DNA of 64,000 bases from Astrocystis sublimbata (GCA_022453515.1 JAJNNY010000022.1:434001-498000); one strand, 5' to 3'; counted from the stretch's first letter, positions 1 to 11,961 are shown. Numbers and translations: made by a program. The notes: generated by a model not told the origin, from the sequence alone.

Positions 1-152
1 ATCGGTATTCCGATACCTTGCAGACTACGATGAAGAAGGCGGGGGCCTGCGGCGCCATGGCCAGCCTCACAGAGGCGGTGCTGACCGGCGGAAATGATAA
101 TGTCGTCGTACCTGTAGTCTTATGGGCCTGTGTGAAGAGCCTGGGTGTGTGA
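1..152 (+). CDS. Possible 3' end of an upstream gene (partial)
   Basis: An open frame runs from base 3 to the TGA at 150-152 with no internal stop, giving about 49 residues ending in ...VVLWACVKSLGV. Codons are mostly C/G-ending (GGC, GCC, CTC, GTC), like the real genes nearby and unlike the following DNA. The segment is Ala/Gly/Val-rich and could be the end of a globular enzyme, but I do not recognise a family. There is a possible splice acceptor (TTGCAG) at 18-23, so the first few residues may be intronic. The frame could also be chance; everything upstream is outside the window. Confidence 0.35.
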   Translation, partial: RYSDTLQTTMKKAGACGAMASLTEAVLTGGNDNVVVPVVLWACVKSLGV

Positions 153-2172
153 GGTGCTATAAAAGACGGTTGGGAAGGTCATTCACATCGCGGGAGCTAA
201 TCGGGGCAGAGGGTATGAAAATCCGAAATTTTGCATCGCTTGGCGTAACGGTGGGAAAAGAGAATAAAGGTAAATTCCATTGGACTGCATAGAGACATGT
301 GATATAAAACAGGCGTGGAGTTCTCACATGGTTTTACGGGTTGCCTAGGGATAGGTTCATGCATATCATATACCAAGCTGTTTTCGATCTGCTTTTGGGA
401 GCACTTCTTCATACTCAATTACGATTAAATAACATATTACCCATCCTCTTTCTAGACAATTGCATCGATCCCGTTTTCAAAAGGGAAATTGAGAGACATA
501 CATGCCTGTGCCTAGGTAGTATTCTGTCTCCGTGAGAGCACTTCAAGGTTATAAAGATGTGAGGAAGGTAGGTATATTTCCACGTGGAATAAGAGACGTT
601 ACTTTATGCATACTTGGGAGTTCACGCTTAGTCATTAGGTCGTGCCATGACCTGCGGGTTGAGGAGGGAGGCAGCGGCCCGCCCGACCCCAGGCACCCAG
701 GGCCAAACGGTCGGGGAAACCACTCGCCTGAAAATGCCCCTGGCTCGCCTGGTCTATGGGCTGTGCTTGTGCTCATCCTTGCGCTTCCGCGATGGCGTCA
801 CTGGAGTAGAGAACTTCCACGCAGACACTGAGCGACAGTCACAGGGACTCAAAAACCGCCAATTATTAAGCCGATGACGATGGAAGTATGCTTAATGGAG
901 GTAAGGAGGTAGGTCAAACAAGTAAGTAAGTAGCCTCCGATCTAATCCAACATGAGTCTGTCCTCCCGATAGAGCACGATAAACTTGGCGAAAAAACAAA
1001 GCATCGTATTCGGCAAGACCTTTCGTGCTACCACTATTTCAGGTAGATAGGGGCCACCTTCTCTTCGTACTGCGGGTTAGGCATCGTGGGCCATGTTGGG
1101 TGCGTGTAGTGGATCACGCCCAGACTCGGACTTTCTACTGTACTCACAGTTGCTGCTCCGTAAGCAGCAGGTATTGTCTTCTCTTCTTCTTTCTCAGTTT
1201 GGAATTTTTGCTTTTGTTTTCAGTTATGTGGACTTGGCTGTGTCTTGCTACCTACATGTAGGTACCAATGTGAGTTGATGTACATACTACCTATGTTGGG
1301 GCAATACTAAATAAAGAGCCGCCATGGTAATCGAAGTTTCTAGTCGTACCTGAATATGTAGGTAGGTAGGGAGCGGAGCGTCGGTGGACGGTGGACGCAA
1401 TGGTCGCTAATCCCATCTGCGCTACCGTGGAAACACTCGGTCGAGCGTTGAGTCTGTCGCGCTCTCAATGAACTTGATTGGTCTAGATATCTCTGGAGAT
1501 GATGATCTCAGGACTCCAATAGGTGGGCATTAGGGGCTAGACCCTTACAGCAGCGCAAGATGCGGCCAAACTCAGGTAAGTACAGCAGCATACTTAAGTA
1601 GGTGTTGCAATTCCCTGGCCATTGAGGTCTCTCCAATTCCTGGTGCCGGTATGCAATATGGCATTGGCGGAGTTCCCAATGATCAATCCCGGTCTGGTTT
1701 TCATAAAGTACTGTAAAGGCCTGTGCCCACCTCGCCCACCTCGAGTTGTGCTTCAGGCGCCTTGGGGATTGTTTCATTGCAGGTGGGCTGGACCAGCTGC
1801 CCCTCAAGACTCACTCGCTGGAGCACTTGTCGGACTCGGACTCGGTTTTGTGCAGCACTTCGGTACGCAGCCGTAGCCGGCAGGCCTTCAATTATACTTG
1901 GTTGTCCACGAGCGCACTGAACATTGAATTAGTCAGGATAGCACATGAATGCTGCGGATAAAAACGTGGGACTCCTCAGGGCTCCTTCGGTAGAATCCGG
2001 ACACCGCACATCGCGCCTGGTCCGACGACGCTCGACAATATCAATACCCATCTGTTACTAGGTAAGTAAGTGAATCGCTTTCATAACGGCTGTATCTGCA
2101 TGTTCCAACACACCGTGACATTCCTCTGCTCCTGCCGTGTCCCTGCTGGAATTCTTCACAACTAGGGGGGCA
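153..2172. other. Intergenic, no gene seen
   Basis: Only short unsupported frames on both strands. It holds a TATAAAA at 158-164 with no obvious gene behind it, several TAGGTA/GTAAGTAAG low-complexity tracts (for example around 900-935, 1360-1372 and 2060-2070) and no recognisable repeat family. The last few hundred bases are presumably the promoter and leader of the regulator that follows. Confidence 0.5.
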
Positions 2173-5100
2173 ATGGAAGATACGAGTAGTCGAAAACGAA
2201 AAATGTCCGATTCTGTGAGTGCACCTACCCTACCATCCTACCTAATTCGCAGGTAGACGCCGTTGCGGTGCATGCGAACGGGTTCACTTACACAGCTGCG
2301 AAGCCCGGTGGCAGATGCTACGCTGGGTATATGTACTTCAGCTTTTGGTGCGATTTAGCTGGTCTTACTAGTCTACAGGTACATCCAATACAACTCCGAA
2401 CCTCCCAATAATAAGCTGCATTAGGTCGACTAAGAGCGACAGTACCACGTACCGCCTTAGCTAAGTCAGCCAAGCCGGGCAGTTTTGTCTCTTCAGACCA
2501 TCTCTCATATCAGATCACCGTTCTTTCACCCCCAGCCGCAAGCTGACACATGCTTCAAGTGGCTAGGCAGCCAAATTGCTCACGACTTGACAAGCCACAA
2601 CCAAACAACTACACTCATTCAGGCCATACACATACTGTGACACACACATACACATACACCTCGTCTTGTGGTCTTGTGGTCTTGTGGGCTTCGACTCACC
2701 TGCCAACTGAACACCTGGCATTCACCTTTCGAGCCCTTCCCTGCTTGACTCATCTCGTGTGGGCCCTGGTTGGCGTGTTGAGCTGAATACATATATCTCC
2801 AGACGTATATAGCCTTACATCTGTCCAGATCCCATCTATGACTCCGGCCGGGGCTGACGGCTTTGTCATCGACTCGCGTGCCCCCACCTAGAAGCATCCG
2901 ACTCCCCATATCGTGACTGAGATGGCGACCACACCGGGGAAGATGCCGAGAGTCCTCGCATGTGTGCTTGTGAGGCTTCCTGCGGTCCTCGACCGCCGCT
3001 GTCAACTCATCACTAGACCTCGATTTGCTCACATAGCCCGGTAACAGTGCCAGAACCGCAAGATTAAATGCGATCGCAATAGTCCTTGCTCGAACTGCCG
3101 TGAGCATCTCTCTCTCTCATCTCGATATTATGCTCTTAGGGGCCTGATAACTAACGCTGCGTTGAAATCGTGTAGTGAGGGTGAGTTCATGTGAAACACT
3201 TACCGGCCTGTCTCCGCTAAAACTAAGACTGAATTGTCTAGGCAAATGTTCCGTGCACTCCGAGTACGCCGGCGCCTCCGCGCAAGCGCAGGAGACCCAA
3301 CCAAGATCTCCAACAGCGACTTGCACGCTGCGAAGAGCTCCTTTCCGAGTACACCACCTCTCAACAACCCCCCTCGACGGAGCCATCACAGAGCCAGAGT
3401 AACTGGCGAGCTCAGGGCAAGCTAGTCATCGACGATGACGGTACCAAGTTCACTGATAGCCACCTATGGGCCACTGTGCATCACGAAGTAAGTGAGTTTG
3501 CTATGACGCCCATGGTCCCACGCAACGCTGGGCCATATCTTAGTGTTGCTGCGCTCTTGTGGCTTCGAATTAATATCGGTCCAGATTTCTGCTATGCAAC
3601 AGATATTAGATGACGATGAGACAATCGACGATTATTGTACACCTAAAAGCGATGCTCCCACGCCCGACAACTACACCGGTCTGGTGTTGTCTGAAGCCAC
3701 TGATGGTAACGTTGAAGACTATCGACCTTGTGCAGCACATGCCTTTAGTCTGTGGCAGACCTTCCTTGAGAAAGTGAACCCCTTGACCAAAGTCATCCAT
3801 GTCCCCTCAGTGCAGCCCAAAATGGTAGAAGCCGCGACAAACCCGAGAAATATTCCGAAGAATGTCGAGGCCCTCCTCTTTGCCATATATGTCATGGCTG
3901 TTACTGCCTTGGACAACAAAGAGTGCCAGCAGCTACTGGGTTGTTCCAAGCAAGAGGCCTATCAACGATTTTCTACGGGGTGTCGAATAGCTCTGCAGCG
4001 CATCGGTATCTTGAACAGTTATGATCTAGTGGTTTTGCAGGCTTTGGTGCTGTACTTTGTAGGTGTGCCAGGGCCGCTCTGTTTCACTTGATCTGACCGT
4101 TTCAGTTCTCACTTGCAGGCCGTGTTGATCGTCATGCCGCATGGATCCTCAACGGCGTCACCGTAAGAATAGCCCAGAAGATGGGGCTTCATAGAGATGG
4201 CGAGCTGCTCGGGCTTCCGCCCTTCGAGACCGAGATGCGGAGAAGGATCTGGTGGCAGATCATTCTAATCGATACCGTCTATGCAATAATGTCTGGCCTT
4301 GGCCAGTCTCTCCTCCCGCGGTCGTGGGATACCAAGCAGCCGAATAACATCCACGATGCGGACCTATATCCCACTATGACAACGCTGCAGCCCAGGAACG
4401 GCCCGACTGACATGATATACTGCCTGGTCTGCTATGAGATGGCGAAGATGATGATGGACAGCCCCAACCTGGAAGCTGTTGTCCTAGGTAACGAGGTCAG
4501 TCAGGCTTCGGCATCTCGAGCCCCCCTTTAACCAAACCCAGAGAGGCAGTCAAGTGACAGAGTTTCACGTTGAAACGGTACCCTTGGAGTTTCCTGTGAC
4601 TCTGGGTTATTCGCCACTGTAAGCAACAATATTAACGCCCAACCTATTAATAGTCTGCAATCAACGACATGCCTCCTCCCGAAGAGGTGGAGAAGGCGCG
4701 GCGACGCATCCTCGAACTCGACGACGCGATTGCCAACATCCTGGACAAGTATGGCGACGTTAACATGGGCCCCATCCATCAGTTGGCGGCAGCGACGAGG
4801 GGACTGCTCATATCAAAATGCCAGGAACTTATCTGTCCCGCAAAAGAACAACCCGAGGCATGTCAAATCTACTACTACATTGCTTACCTTTTGCACATAC
4901 GGTGCACCCTCACCGCCCCACTCTGGTGACTCAATCTTCTGGTCACACCGAGCATAACGTTTGGCTCAAGTTCCCCAATGTCACGCATGGTTGCATTATT
5001 TGCATCGATGCCACCTGTCTACATTGATGCCGAGAGCAGCGCTGGATAGGATGATTGTGCTAACTTGACTGTATTTTGCAGTGGGGGACGGAGATAACCT

Positions 5101-5831
5101 CCCCGAAGGACAACCTCTTCAAAATCTCGGTCGCAGGCCTGGAGAGCGACGTAAAGCTGTACCGCATCACGAAGCTGCAGGGCCAATTTCTTTGGTTCAG
5201 TAGGTACCAAATAGATGGAGTGGTGGGTGGATTTTTCACGTATTAACTAATGTCTTGAATAATAGTGCTCACCACGTTCCAGATCGAGATGTTGATATAC
5301 ATGGTCGGGCAGCTGAGCGAGCGGACGACGGGAAACCTCGTAGACAGGGCCTGGGCGGTCATCGAAGAACACTACCAGTTCCATGAGGAGCTGCTTGTGC
5401 TATCGTCCAAGATGTATCTAGCACTTGCGGTGCTCGTGGTACGAGGCTGGAAAGTGCGCGAGGCATCTCTGCGGGAACTGACAGGCGTGACGCCGATCAC
5501 GCCCGACTACATTGTCAAGCTGCAGGCACTCGTTCCTCCGATGGAAGCGAAACATGTGCAGGCGACGGCGCCGGTTAGCACAGGCAGCGCCAGCGCTTCG
5601 AACAACAAGGCCGCGCAACAGGGTCTGGGTCTGCCATGGGACCAGATGCTGGGCTTCGTCGACGTCGGCGCTTTGGATTGGGATATGTTCGCGGGAGGAG
5701 GAGAGGGAGGGTCGGCTGATAATATACCTTTGCCGGATGTGCACCCGACAGACTACGCAATGGGATTCGCTAATAACCACCTCCACCACCACAACAACAA
5801 CAACAACAACAACAACAACTCATGGATGTAG
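2173..5831 (+). CDS. Zn2Cys6 fungal-specific transcription factor
   Basis: Nuclear DNA-binding regulator of the zinc binuclear cluster family. The cluster is canonical, C-x2-C-x6-C-x5-C-x2-C-x6-C, built from ACER | CQNRKIKCDRNSPCSNC | LR | ANVPC. It is followed by a basic linker (PPRKRRRP), a short coiled region (DLQQRLARCEELL), and the usual middle homology region (RRRIWWQIILIDTVY). My exons are 2173-2185, 2253-2281, 3048-3099, 3176-3180, 3242-3487, 3585-4058, 4106-4495, 4654-4925, 4971-4989, 5082-5199 and 5266-5831. These sum to 2184 nt (727 residues), in frame. Least certain are the start exon, the 766-nt intron with the poor donor GTTCAC at 2282, and the 19-nt exon at 4971, which I placed because 4925 and 5082 do not join in frame directly. 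The C-terminus ends in a His/Asn run coded by CAC and CAA/AAC repeats. Target genes are unknown; an MFS pump starts 2.4 kb downstream. Confidence 0.85.
5791..5820 (+). repeat. Coding AAC/CAA trinucleotide run (poly-Asn tail)
   Basis: AAC repeats directly after CAC/CAT codons give a His then Asn homopolymer at the very C-terminus of the zinc-cluster regulator, just before the TAG stop. Such runs are length-variable by slippage and are usually unstructured. Confidence 0.9.
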
Positions 5832-8233
5832 GGAAATTCGTATATAGGTAGGATAATTGGGGGACGAGGTATTTGGGAGGGGCGGAGAAGGATAGATCAG
5901 CGGCCATCTTCATTTACATTTGTAAGGTATATTAACACATACGAGTATTACTCACTTAGCGCGACTAGAAATCGCAACTCCTCTCAGGCAGGATTTGTCG
6001 CACATACTACGTACGGACCTATGGTCATGACGGAGACGACGACGGCGATGACATGGATCTTACCTCTCCCATTTATGAAGTGAAACTCGAACGGTTCTGT
6101 GTTTAGTCAGTCAACTTGCAGATGGATCGTGTGAGGTGTATTTATCATCACGATGACACCCTCGCCCCATCCACAGCTACAGCTACAAGTAATTACTGCC
6201 TAGATATTGTGCATGCATGTTCGGCATATGTTGGACCGTAACCTAGTGAAGCTGTGATGTACAAAAAATCTGGACCCAAATGAAACGCAGGATTGGATCT
6301 CGAGACCCATAGGGAGCCAGGCCCACATCCCGTCCGAATAGAGCAGGCCCGGGCTTCTGGAAATTCCAAAGTCAGATGTTTTTCCAGTGAGATTTTCGAT
6401 TCGGTTTAGTCATTACCTATGAACAGGACCTTGCAGGTCGCACCCCCCTGCCTCCTCTCAAGCAATGGAGATCAGTTGCAAATTATGTATGTATGACTGG
6501 GAGGTAGGGATAAATATAGAAAACCTCCAGGCTTCTTCCATTGGACCAGGACCAACCCACCGAGGAAGACCAACCAACCCAACCAAGCCTAATATCTTTG
6601 AAATTATACCTATAGCGACCCGAAACCGCATTGCGTAGCTGAGGGAGAAGATCTTCTCTTGGCGCTGTGTTTCAGCTCCTTCACTTCTGTCAGCTGGGCT
6701 AGCTTTCCTCAGCGCCTGCACAGCACAGCACAGGCCCAAACAGGGTGAGAGGATGGATGGATGGATTGATTGATTGACTACAGTACGGATATATGTGAGC
6801 GAGCGGGTGAGTCGTCGCGTGCCTATCGCACTTGATGGGTGCCAACGACACAATAAGACATTACTAGTAAAATAAGTGGCGGCGATGGATAAAGGGCCCG
6901 TTAGAGTCACGGTGTTAGTCACTCACTCACATCCCATTCGGTTCCGACGACGTCGAGAACTATTATTCGCTTGACTGGCCTGCTTATGTATCTTTACGGC
7001 ACAGCTAGAACGATAGGGGGCAAGCGGTAATGTCATCCTGGCGGGTTCTTCAAAGATCCCGCCAGCCATGGATGGGGCTAGCAAAAACGTGTTGGACGAG
7101 GATCGGTCGATTAAGACTCAGTACAAGTCGAGAGTTGTCGAGGGCGTGCACGGGTTGGCTTATGTCTTAGCACTGCATGGCGCTGTTCCTACTTACCTAG
7201 TACCTATTCGGGCCCCGTAAGATCGGGCCCCGTAAGGTGAAAATTAAACGAGGGTGTTCGCAATAACCCATACCGACTTGGAAATAATTACCTAGTATGG
7301 TTCATTGGCTGTATTCGTCCTCCCAATCAAACAGTTGCATATATATGTCTATTTACTGCTACTTCGCTTGTTCTATATCTAATATACAAACGTATCTAGC
7401 CGGCTAGTGGTGGTTGGTGATAAGGCATGCATTTTCGCTCGCATCGTGAAGTTGGGCAATCTAAGTCCATCTCTTCGTTCTGCATGAACGGTTCCCTGAG
7501 GCTCAGGGCAGTTAAGTTAAGTAGATGCAGTGCGGGCTGTTAAAGACCCCGTGAACCGGTCATCCCCGATGGGTCTGCGCTGGGGCTGGGCTGGGTCTGC
7601 GAGGCGCATCCAATCAGGGCTGGGCAGATCCCCAGCCGCGACTCTACTTACTATTACTCCGTATACTGCACCGTCTGTCAGTCATCCATGCCGCATGCCG
7701 CATGCCTCCGTCCACTTCATGCAGTTCCCCATTAATGTCGCTTACCATTCGTAATTGGTGCGAGGGTCACGATTCCTTCATCCATCCGGTAGATACCCAG
7801 CTAGGTAGGTAGGGCAGGTAGGGCAATATGGACTTAGTAACTCAACCTGCCTAGTCGCGTGGATCGTATTCCACTCTGCTATTAAGGCGCGGGTTGCTCG
7901 AGATTGCCGTCTATTAGAGTTTTCTGCGAATCCTTTCTCATCCTCTCCTTGGCTAAGCGTTCCTTACAAGTACACTTACACCACTACCGTTTGCTCGGCT
8001 TAGTAGTGTGTATATGTATATACCTTCCTCTCCCTCGCTCTCTTGATTACACAATCCGCCTTGGCATTTATTTATTCTATTCGACTTTCTTATAGTCCCT
8101 CATTCGCTTCCCTCTTTTATCCCCGAGACCAAACGGCACCCAGTCTCCCGTTCATCCCGAACGCTGTCGCATAACCTGGACATTTCATTGGTCGGAAACA
8201 ACTTATTAGTCGCAACAACCAACAACACGCGCC
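5832..8233. other. Intergenic; leader of the MFS gene at its right end
   Basis: No supported gene. Notable content: an exact direct repeat of 13 bases (CGGGCCCCGTAAG) at 7209-7221 and 7224-7236, TAGGTAGG tracts near 7801-7825, and a strongly pyrimidine-rich stretch from about 7920 to 8130 ending in an A/C-rich leader with CGCCATGTTC at the MFS start. The pyrimidine-rich stretch is typical of filamentous-fungal core promoters. A minus-strand frame at 6458-6922 has no coding character. Confidence 0.5.
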
Positions 8234-10257
8234 ATGTTCGGCCGTGGTAAGAAGGAGGACCCGGCCGTGGCGTCGGGCCAAGCCCCGGAGACCGGCATAG
8301 AGATGAAGAACCAGAACATCGCCAACGATCTCAAGGACCATAAGGACAACGGCGCCGACCTCGCCAGGGCGCCAACCGCCAGCGACGACAACAAGGCCGA
8401 CGATGACGACAACTACCCCAAGGGCGTGAAACTTGCTCTGGTCTTGTCTTCCGTGTACATCTCGCTCTTCCTCGTCTCGCTCGACCGCTTGATCGTGACC
8501 ACCGCCATCCCCGCCATCACCGACGAATTTCACTCGCTACCCGACGTCGGCTGGTACGGTGCCGCCTACTTGCTGACATCGTGTGCCTTCCAGCTGCTGT
8601 TCGGAAAACTGTACAGCTTCTATCCTATCCGGACCGTCTACGCCATCTCCGTGCTGCTGTTCGAGATCGGTTCGGCACTGTGCGGCGCGGCGCCAAGCTC
8701 CGTGGCTTTCATCGTCGGTCGAGCCATCCAGGGTGTTGGTTCCGCAGGTATCTTCGCCGGTGGCATCGTTGTAATCGTCTACGCCGTGCCGTTGCACCAG
8801 CGCCCCTTTTTCCAGGGTCTCGGTGGTGCAGTTTTCGGTGTCTCGTCAGTTCTGGGACCTCTGGTTGGAGGTGCTTTCACGTCGAACCTCACGTGGCGAT
8901 GGTGTTTCTACATCAACCTGCCCTTCGGAGGTGTCGCTCTGGTCATCATCTTGCTCCTTCTGCACATCCCTGATCGCAAGGAGACCAAGGGTTCGACCAA
9001 GTCTAAGCTCTTGCAGCTCGATATCGCGGGCACCACTGCTCTCATCCCCGCTGTCATCTCTCTCCTCCTGGCCCTCCAATGGGGTGGTCTCGAGTTGCCT
9101 GTAAGTCGCTCTTTTACCAACATCTTCAATCGCTTCGGTGAAACTGACTTTGCTGCAGTGGAATGACCGCCGCGTCATCGCCTTGTTGACTCTGGGTATC
9201 TTCTTGGGCCTCGTCTTCATCCTGGTCCAGGCTTTCCTGCCCAACACCGCCACCATCCCCCCGCGCATCTTCATGCAACGATCTATCTTGGCTGGTTTCT
9301 GGACTACCGTCGTTCTCGGATCCCAGATGATCATCTTCGTGTACTTCCTGCCCGTCTGGTTCCAGGCCATCCAGGGCGTCTCCGCCGTCGACTCCGGTAT
9401 CCGTCTACTTCCCACCACTCTTTCCATCGTTGTTGCCTCCATCTCCAACGGTATCTTCATCACCAAGATCGGATACTACACTCCCTCGTAAGTTTGATTG
9501 GCCCCTTTACTGCGAATTCGAACGAAATGTGAAAAGTGTGAATCTAACATGTCATTTGCGCAGTATGCTTGCTGGTACAGCTATCTGCAGTATCGGCGCT
9601 GGTCTGCTCACCACCTTGCAAGTCGACACTGGCATGCCTAAATGGGTTGGATACCAGGTCATCTACGGTTTCGGCCAGGGTCTCTGCTTCCAGGCCCCCA
9701 ACCTGGCCGCGCAGACGGTTCTGCCCAAGCAAGATGTCTCCATCGGCGCCTCCCTCATGTTCTTCAGTCAGATTCTCGGCGGTGCCATATTCGTCTCCGT
9801 CGGCCAGAACGTGCTCAACAACCAGCTCGTCACGCGACTCGCCGGCATCCCCGGTTTCTCCGCAGAGATGGTCAGCGCCGGGGGTGCGACCAGCCTGGTC
9901 AACTCTTTCCCCGATTCCGTCCGTCCCGATGTCCTGCACGGCTACAACGAGTCGCTCCGAACTGTATTCCGCGTCGGTCTCGTCCTGGCCACGCTTTCCA
10001 CCCTCGGCGCGGCCGCCATGGAGTGGCGCTCCGTGAAGAAGGAGCAGCCCGGTGCCAAGTCCAGCGACCCCGAGCAAGGTAACAACGCCGCTGCCATGGA
10101 AGCCGATGCCGACGACGGAAACAAGTCGGAGACGGAGACGCTGCGGCCTAACTCGGCGCACGAGGCGGAGGACCCCACGCACAAGAAGGAGAAGGACGGA
10201 AAGGCGGACAAGATCGAACAGGCGGATGGTGCTGGCGCGCCGTCGCACGAAAAGTAA
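8234..10257 (+). CDS. MFS drug:H+ antiporter, 14-TMS type
   Basis: Plasma-membrane efflux pump of the major facilitator superfamily, 14-helix drug:H+ antiporter group, expected to expel toxic compounds or metabolites in exchange for protons. Exons 8234-9100, 9159-9487 and 9564-10257 sum to 1890 nt (629 residues), exactly in frame, with introns of 58 and 76 nt. Visible features: a charged, soluble N-terminus of about 70 residues; the first helix with [12 protein letters not shown]; the [10 protein letters not shown] motif of helix 2; the antiporter motif C in [14 protein letters not shown] near residue 205; and [13 protein letters not shown] before the mid-loop. The last helix leads into [10 protein letters not shown] and then a long Lys/Glu/Asp-rich cytosolic tail of about 75 residues, longer than usual. 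Start chosen at the first ATG after the pyrimidine-rich leader. The substrate cannot be read from sequence. Confidence 0.95.
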
Positions 10258-11790
10258 AAATTGCGTCGTCTATTCCTTCATGTGTACGACGAGATCATGA
10301 ACTATGACGACTGGGCTGGCTTGGGAGTCAAGCTTAGTCGTTCCTTGTCTGTCTTTCTATTCAACATACATGTATATAAAGTATGCGCACGTGCGGTAGA
10401 CGTAACATCGGGTCGGCGTTCAGGTTGTAAATAGCAGCAGCAGCATTTATATTTGATATCCAGCAACTTTTGTTTTTAGCTAGCAATGAAAGTCAGAGAC
10501 TCTCCTCGCCTCGCCTTGCCTCACTTTGTTGACGCGAGTCATTCTCGCTGGAAGTAGGCGTCATGTACATAGCACAACATCGAATCAGAAAAACACAAAA
10601 TTCCACCTACAATTGTCATGACTCCTAGTAGCTGGGAATCAGTCATGGTTGGGAGGGGACACTCAAGACATTTGACATTTTGCATCAAAACTTGTAATCA
10701 AGTAGCTGTTGTGGCTTGGGTTGCACACATGTCCCCAGCCTTACGGTGGAACAGATTTTCGGAAGATCAATTGCCAGGACTACGAGGTGAGATTCTCAAG
10801 GGAGGCCTGTCATGCCATGCCATGGCTAGGCGAAAATGTGCTCCGAGCGAGACAATCAAATGGTCATGTCTCAACAGACAAACACCATAGCCATAGCAAC
10901 CATCAATTCCAATCCAGTCGCCCAGTCCCAGTCTTACTTACCCGCACCATATGATGTAACCCAGTAATGAAGCGGATGAAAAAAAAAAAAGGGAAGAAGA
11001 GGACGATGATGTGAAACCACTGCCGTTTTCCCCCCACTCCACGTCATAATTACACACCATCCAACCTTGCGATAAAAACACGAAGAGAAAAAAGAGCACA
11101 GCCAGCCATTCATTCATCATGTCAATTCGTATTCTCATCCAATGGGGCCGACCCTGGAAAGATTAAAGTTCATCTCCCTGGCTTAACATACCAGGAACAG
11201 GGACAACTCCTGACTAGGGTCATGGGAAAAGACTTATTAATAACATCCAAGCAATTAAGCAAGGGCCATCTCCATCTTAACTTACGTAGCCAAGCTATCA
11301 TACTCCCGTACCTTGACTCTTCTACCCGCTTTTCCCGCACCCACTTGAGCTCCAGAGTATCTGGGTACTGCCACCCCTTTCCGTCATACCCCGTGGATCT
11401 ATCTAAACGAAGAACTGAGTAGACGAACGAACTACATACCTACCTACTCGTGTTTCGCGATTTGCACTCTCAATTGTCATTGTTTCGTTCCATGATCATC
11501 GACAAAATAACATCAGCCTAAAAGACAATAAAATAAAAAATAGCTGTCGACGTACCGCACACCACCAAACCCTTCACGGCAGCGAAAGAGTCCATTACCA
11601 ACCTGACAACAACACAAAAGAAGCATATGCAAAATAGAGGGAAGAGTTAGAAAGAAGGCCAAGAGCAAGAGCCGGAGCAGGAGCTCTCTAGATAGACTAG
11701 AGACTAACGAACGAACGCACGAACATACACAACACAACACACAACACACACGAATCAACAAAAGCCCAAAAATAAAAATAAAAAACCACA
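10258..11790. other. Intergenic; A/C-rich leader before the micropeptide
   Basis: The first few hundred bases are probably 3' UTR of the MFS gene. A TATA-like TATATAAAG lies at about 10373. A poly-A run occurs at 10978-10990. From about 11690 the sequence becomes a purine/AC-rich leader (AACACAACACACAACACACA-like) ending in ACCACAATGG, which looks like a real fungal 5' UTR. No other gene is supported. Confidence 0.5.
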
Positions 11791-11961
11791 ATGGAGGCCC
11801 CGGAAACAGCAGTCCACTACGACAGCGACTGGACGGCGATATACGTGGTCATCGGCGCGATCCCCGTCGTCTTCGTCGGCGTGGCGCTCTACACCACCTG
11901 GCGGGAGCGGATCCGGGCGAGGCGGGCGTTGCGCTTTGAGAATTTCGACGAGGTCAAATAA
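11791..11961 (+). CDS. Single-pass membrane micropeptide, 56 residues
   Basis: A 57-codon frame from ATG in the context CCACAATGG to TAA. The product has an acidic/polar N-terminus (MEAPETAVHYDSDW), one hydrophobic helix of about 20 residues (IYVVIGAIPVVFVGVALYTT, residues 17-36), then a strongly basic stretch (WRERIRARRALRF) and an acidic end (ENFDEVK). By the positive-inside rule it should have its N-terminus outside or lumenal and C-terminus in the cytosol. Almost all third positions are G or C (GTC, ATC, GGC, GCG, CGG), unlike the A/T-rich DNA on both sides, and a long A/C-rich leader precedes it. I do not recognise the family; small subunits or regulators of membrane complexes look like this. 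It is short enough to be missed by default gene callers. Confidence 0.75.
   Translation: MEAPETAVHYDSDWTAIYVVIGAIPVVFVGVALYTTWRERIRARRALRFENFDEVK

Noticed and set aside
2619..3107. Minus-strand 162-codon frame
   Set aside because: It overlaps the zinc-cluster exon on the other strand, has no domain-like composition and is explained as a shadow of the regulator and its long intron.
6458..6922. Minus-strand 154-codon frame
   Set aside because: Mixed composition, no motifs and poor codon bias; likely chance in intergenic DNA.
8846..9466. Minus-strand 206-codon frame
   Set aside because: Antisense to MFS exons and spans their intron; a mirror of G/C-ending codons.
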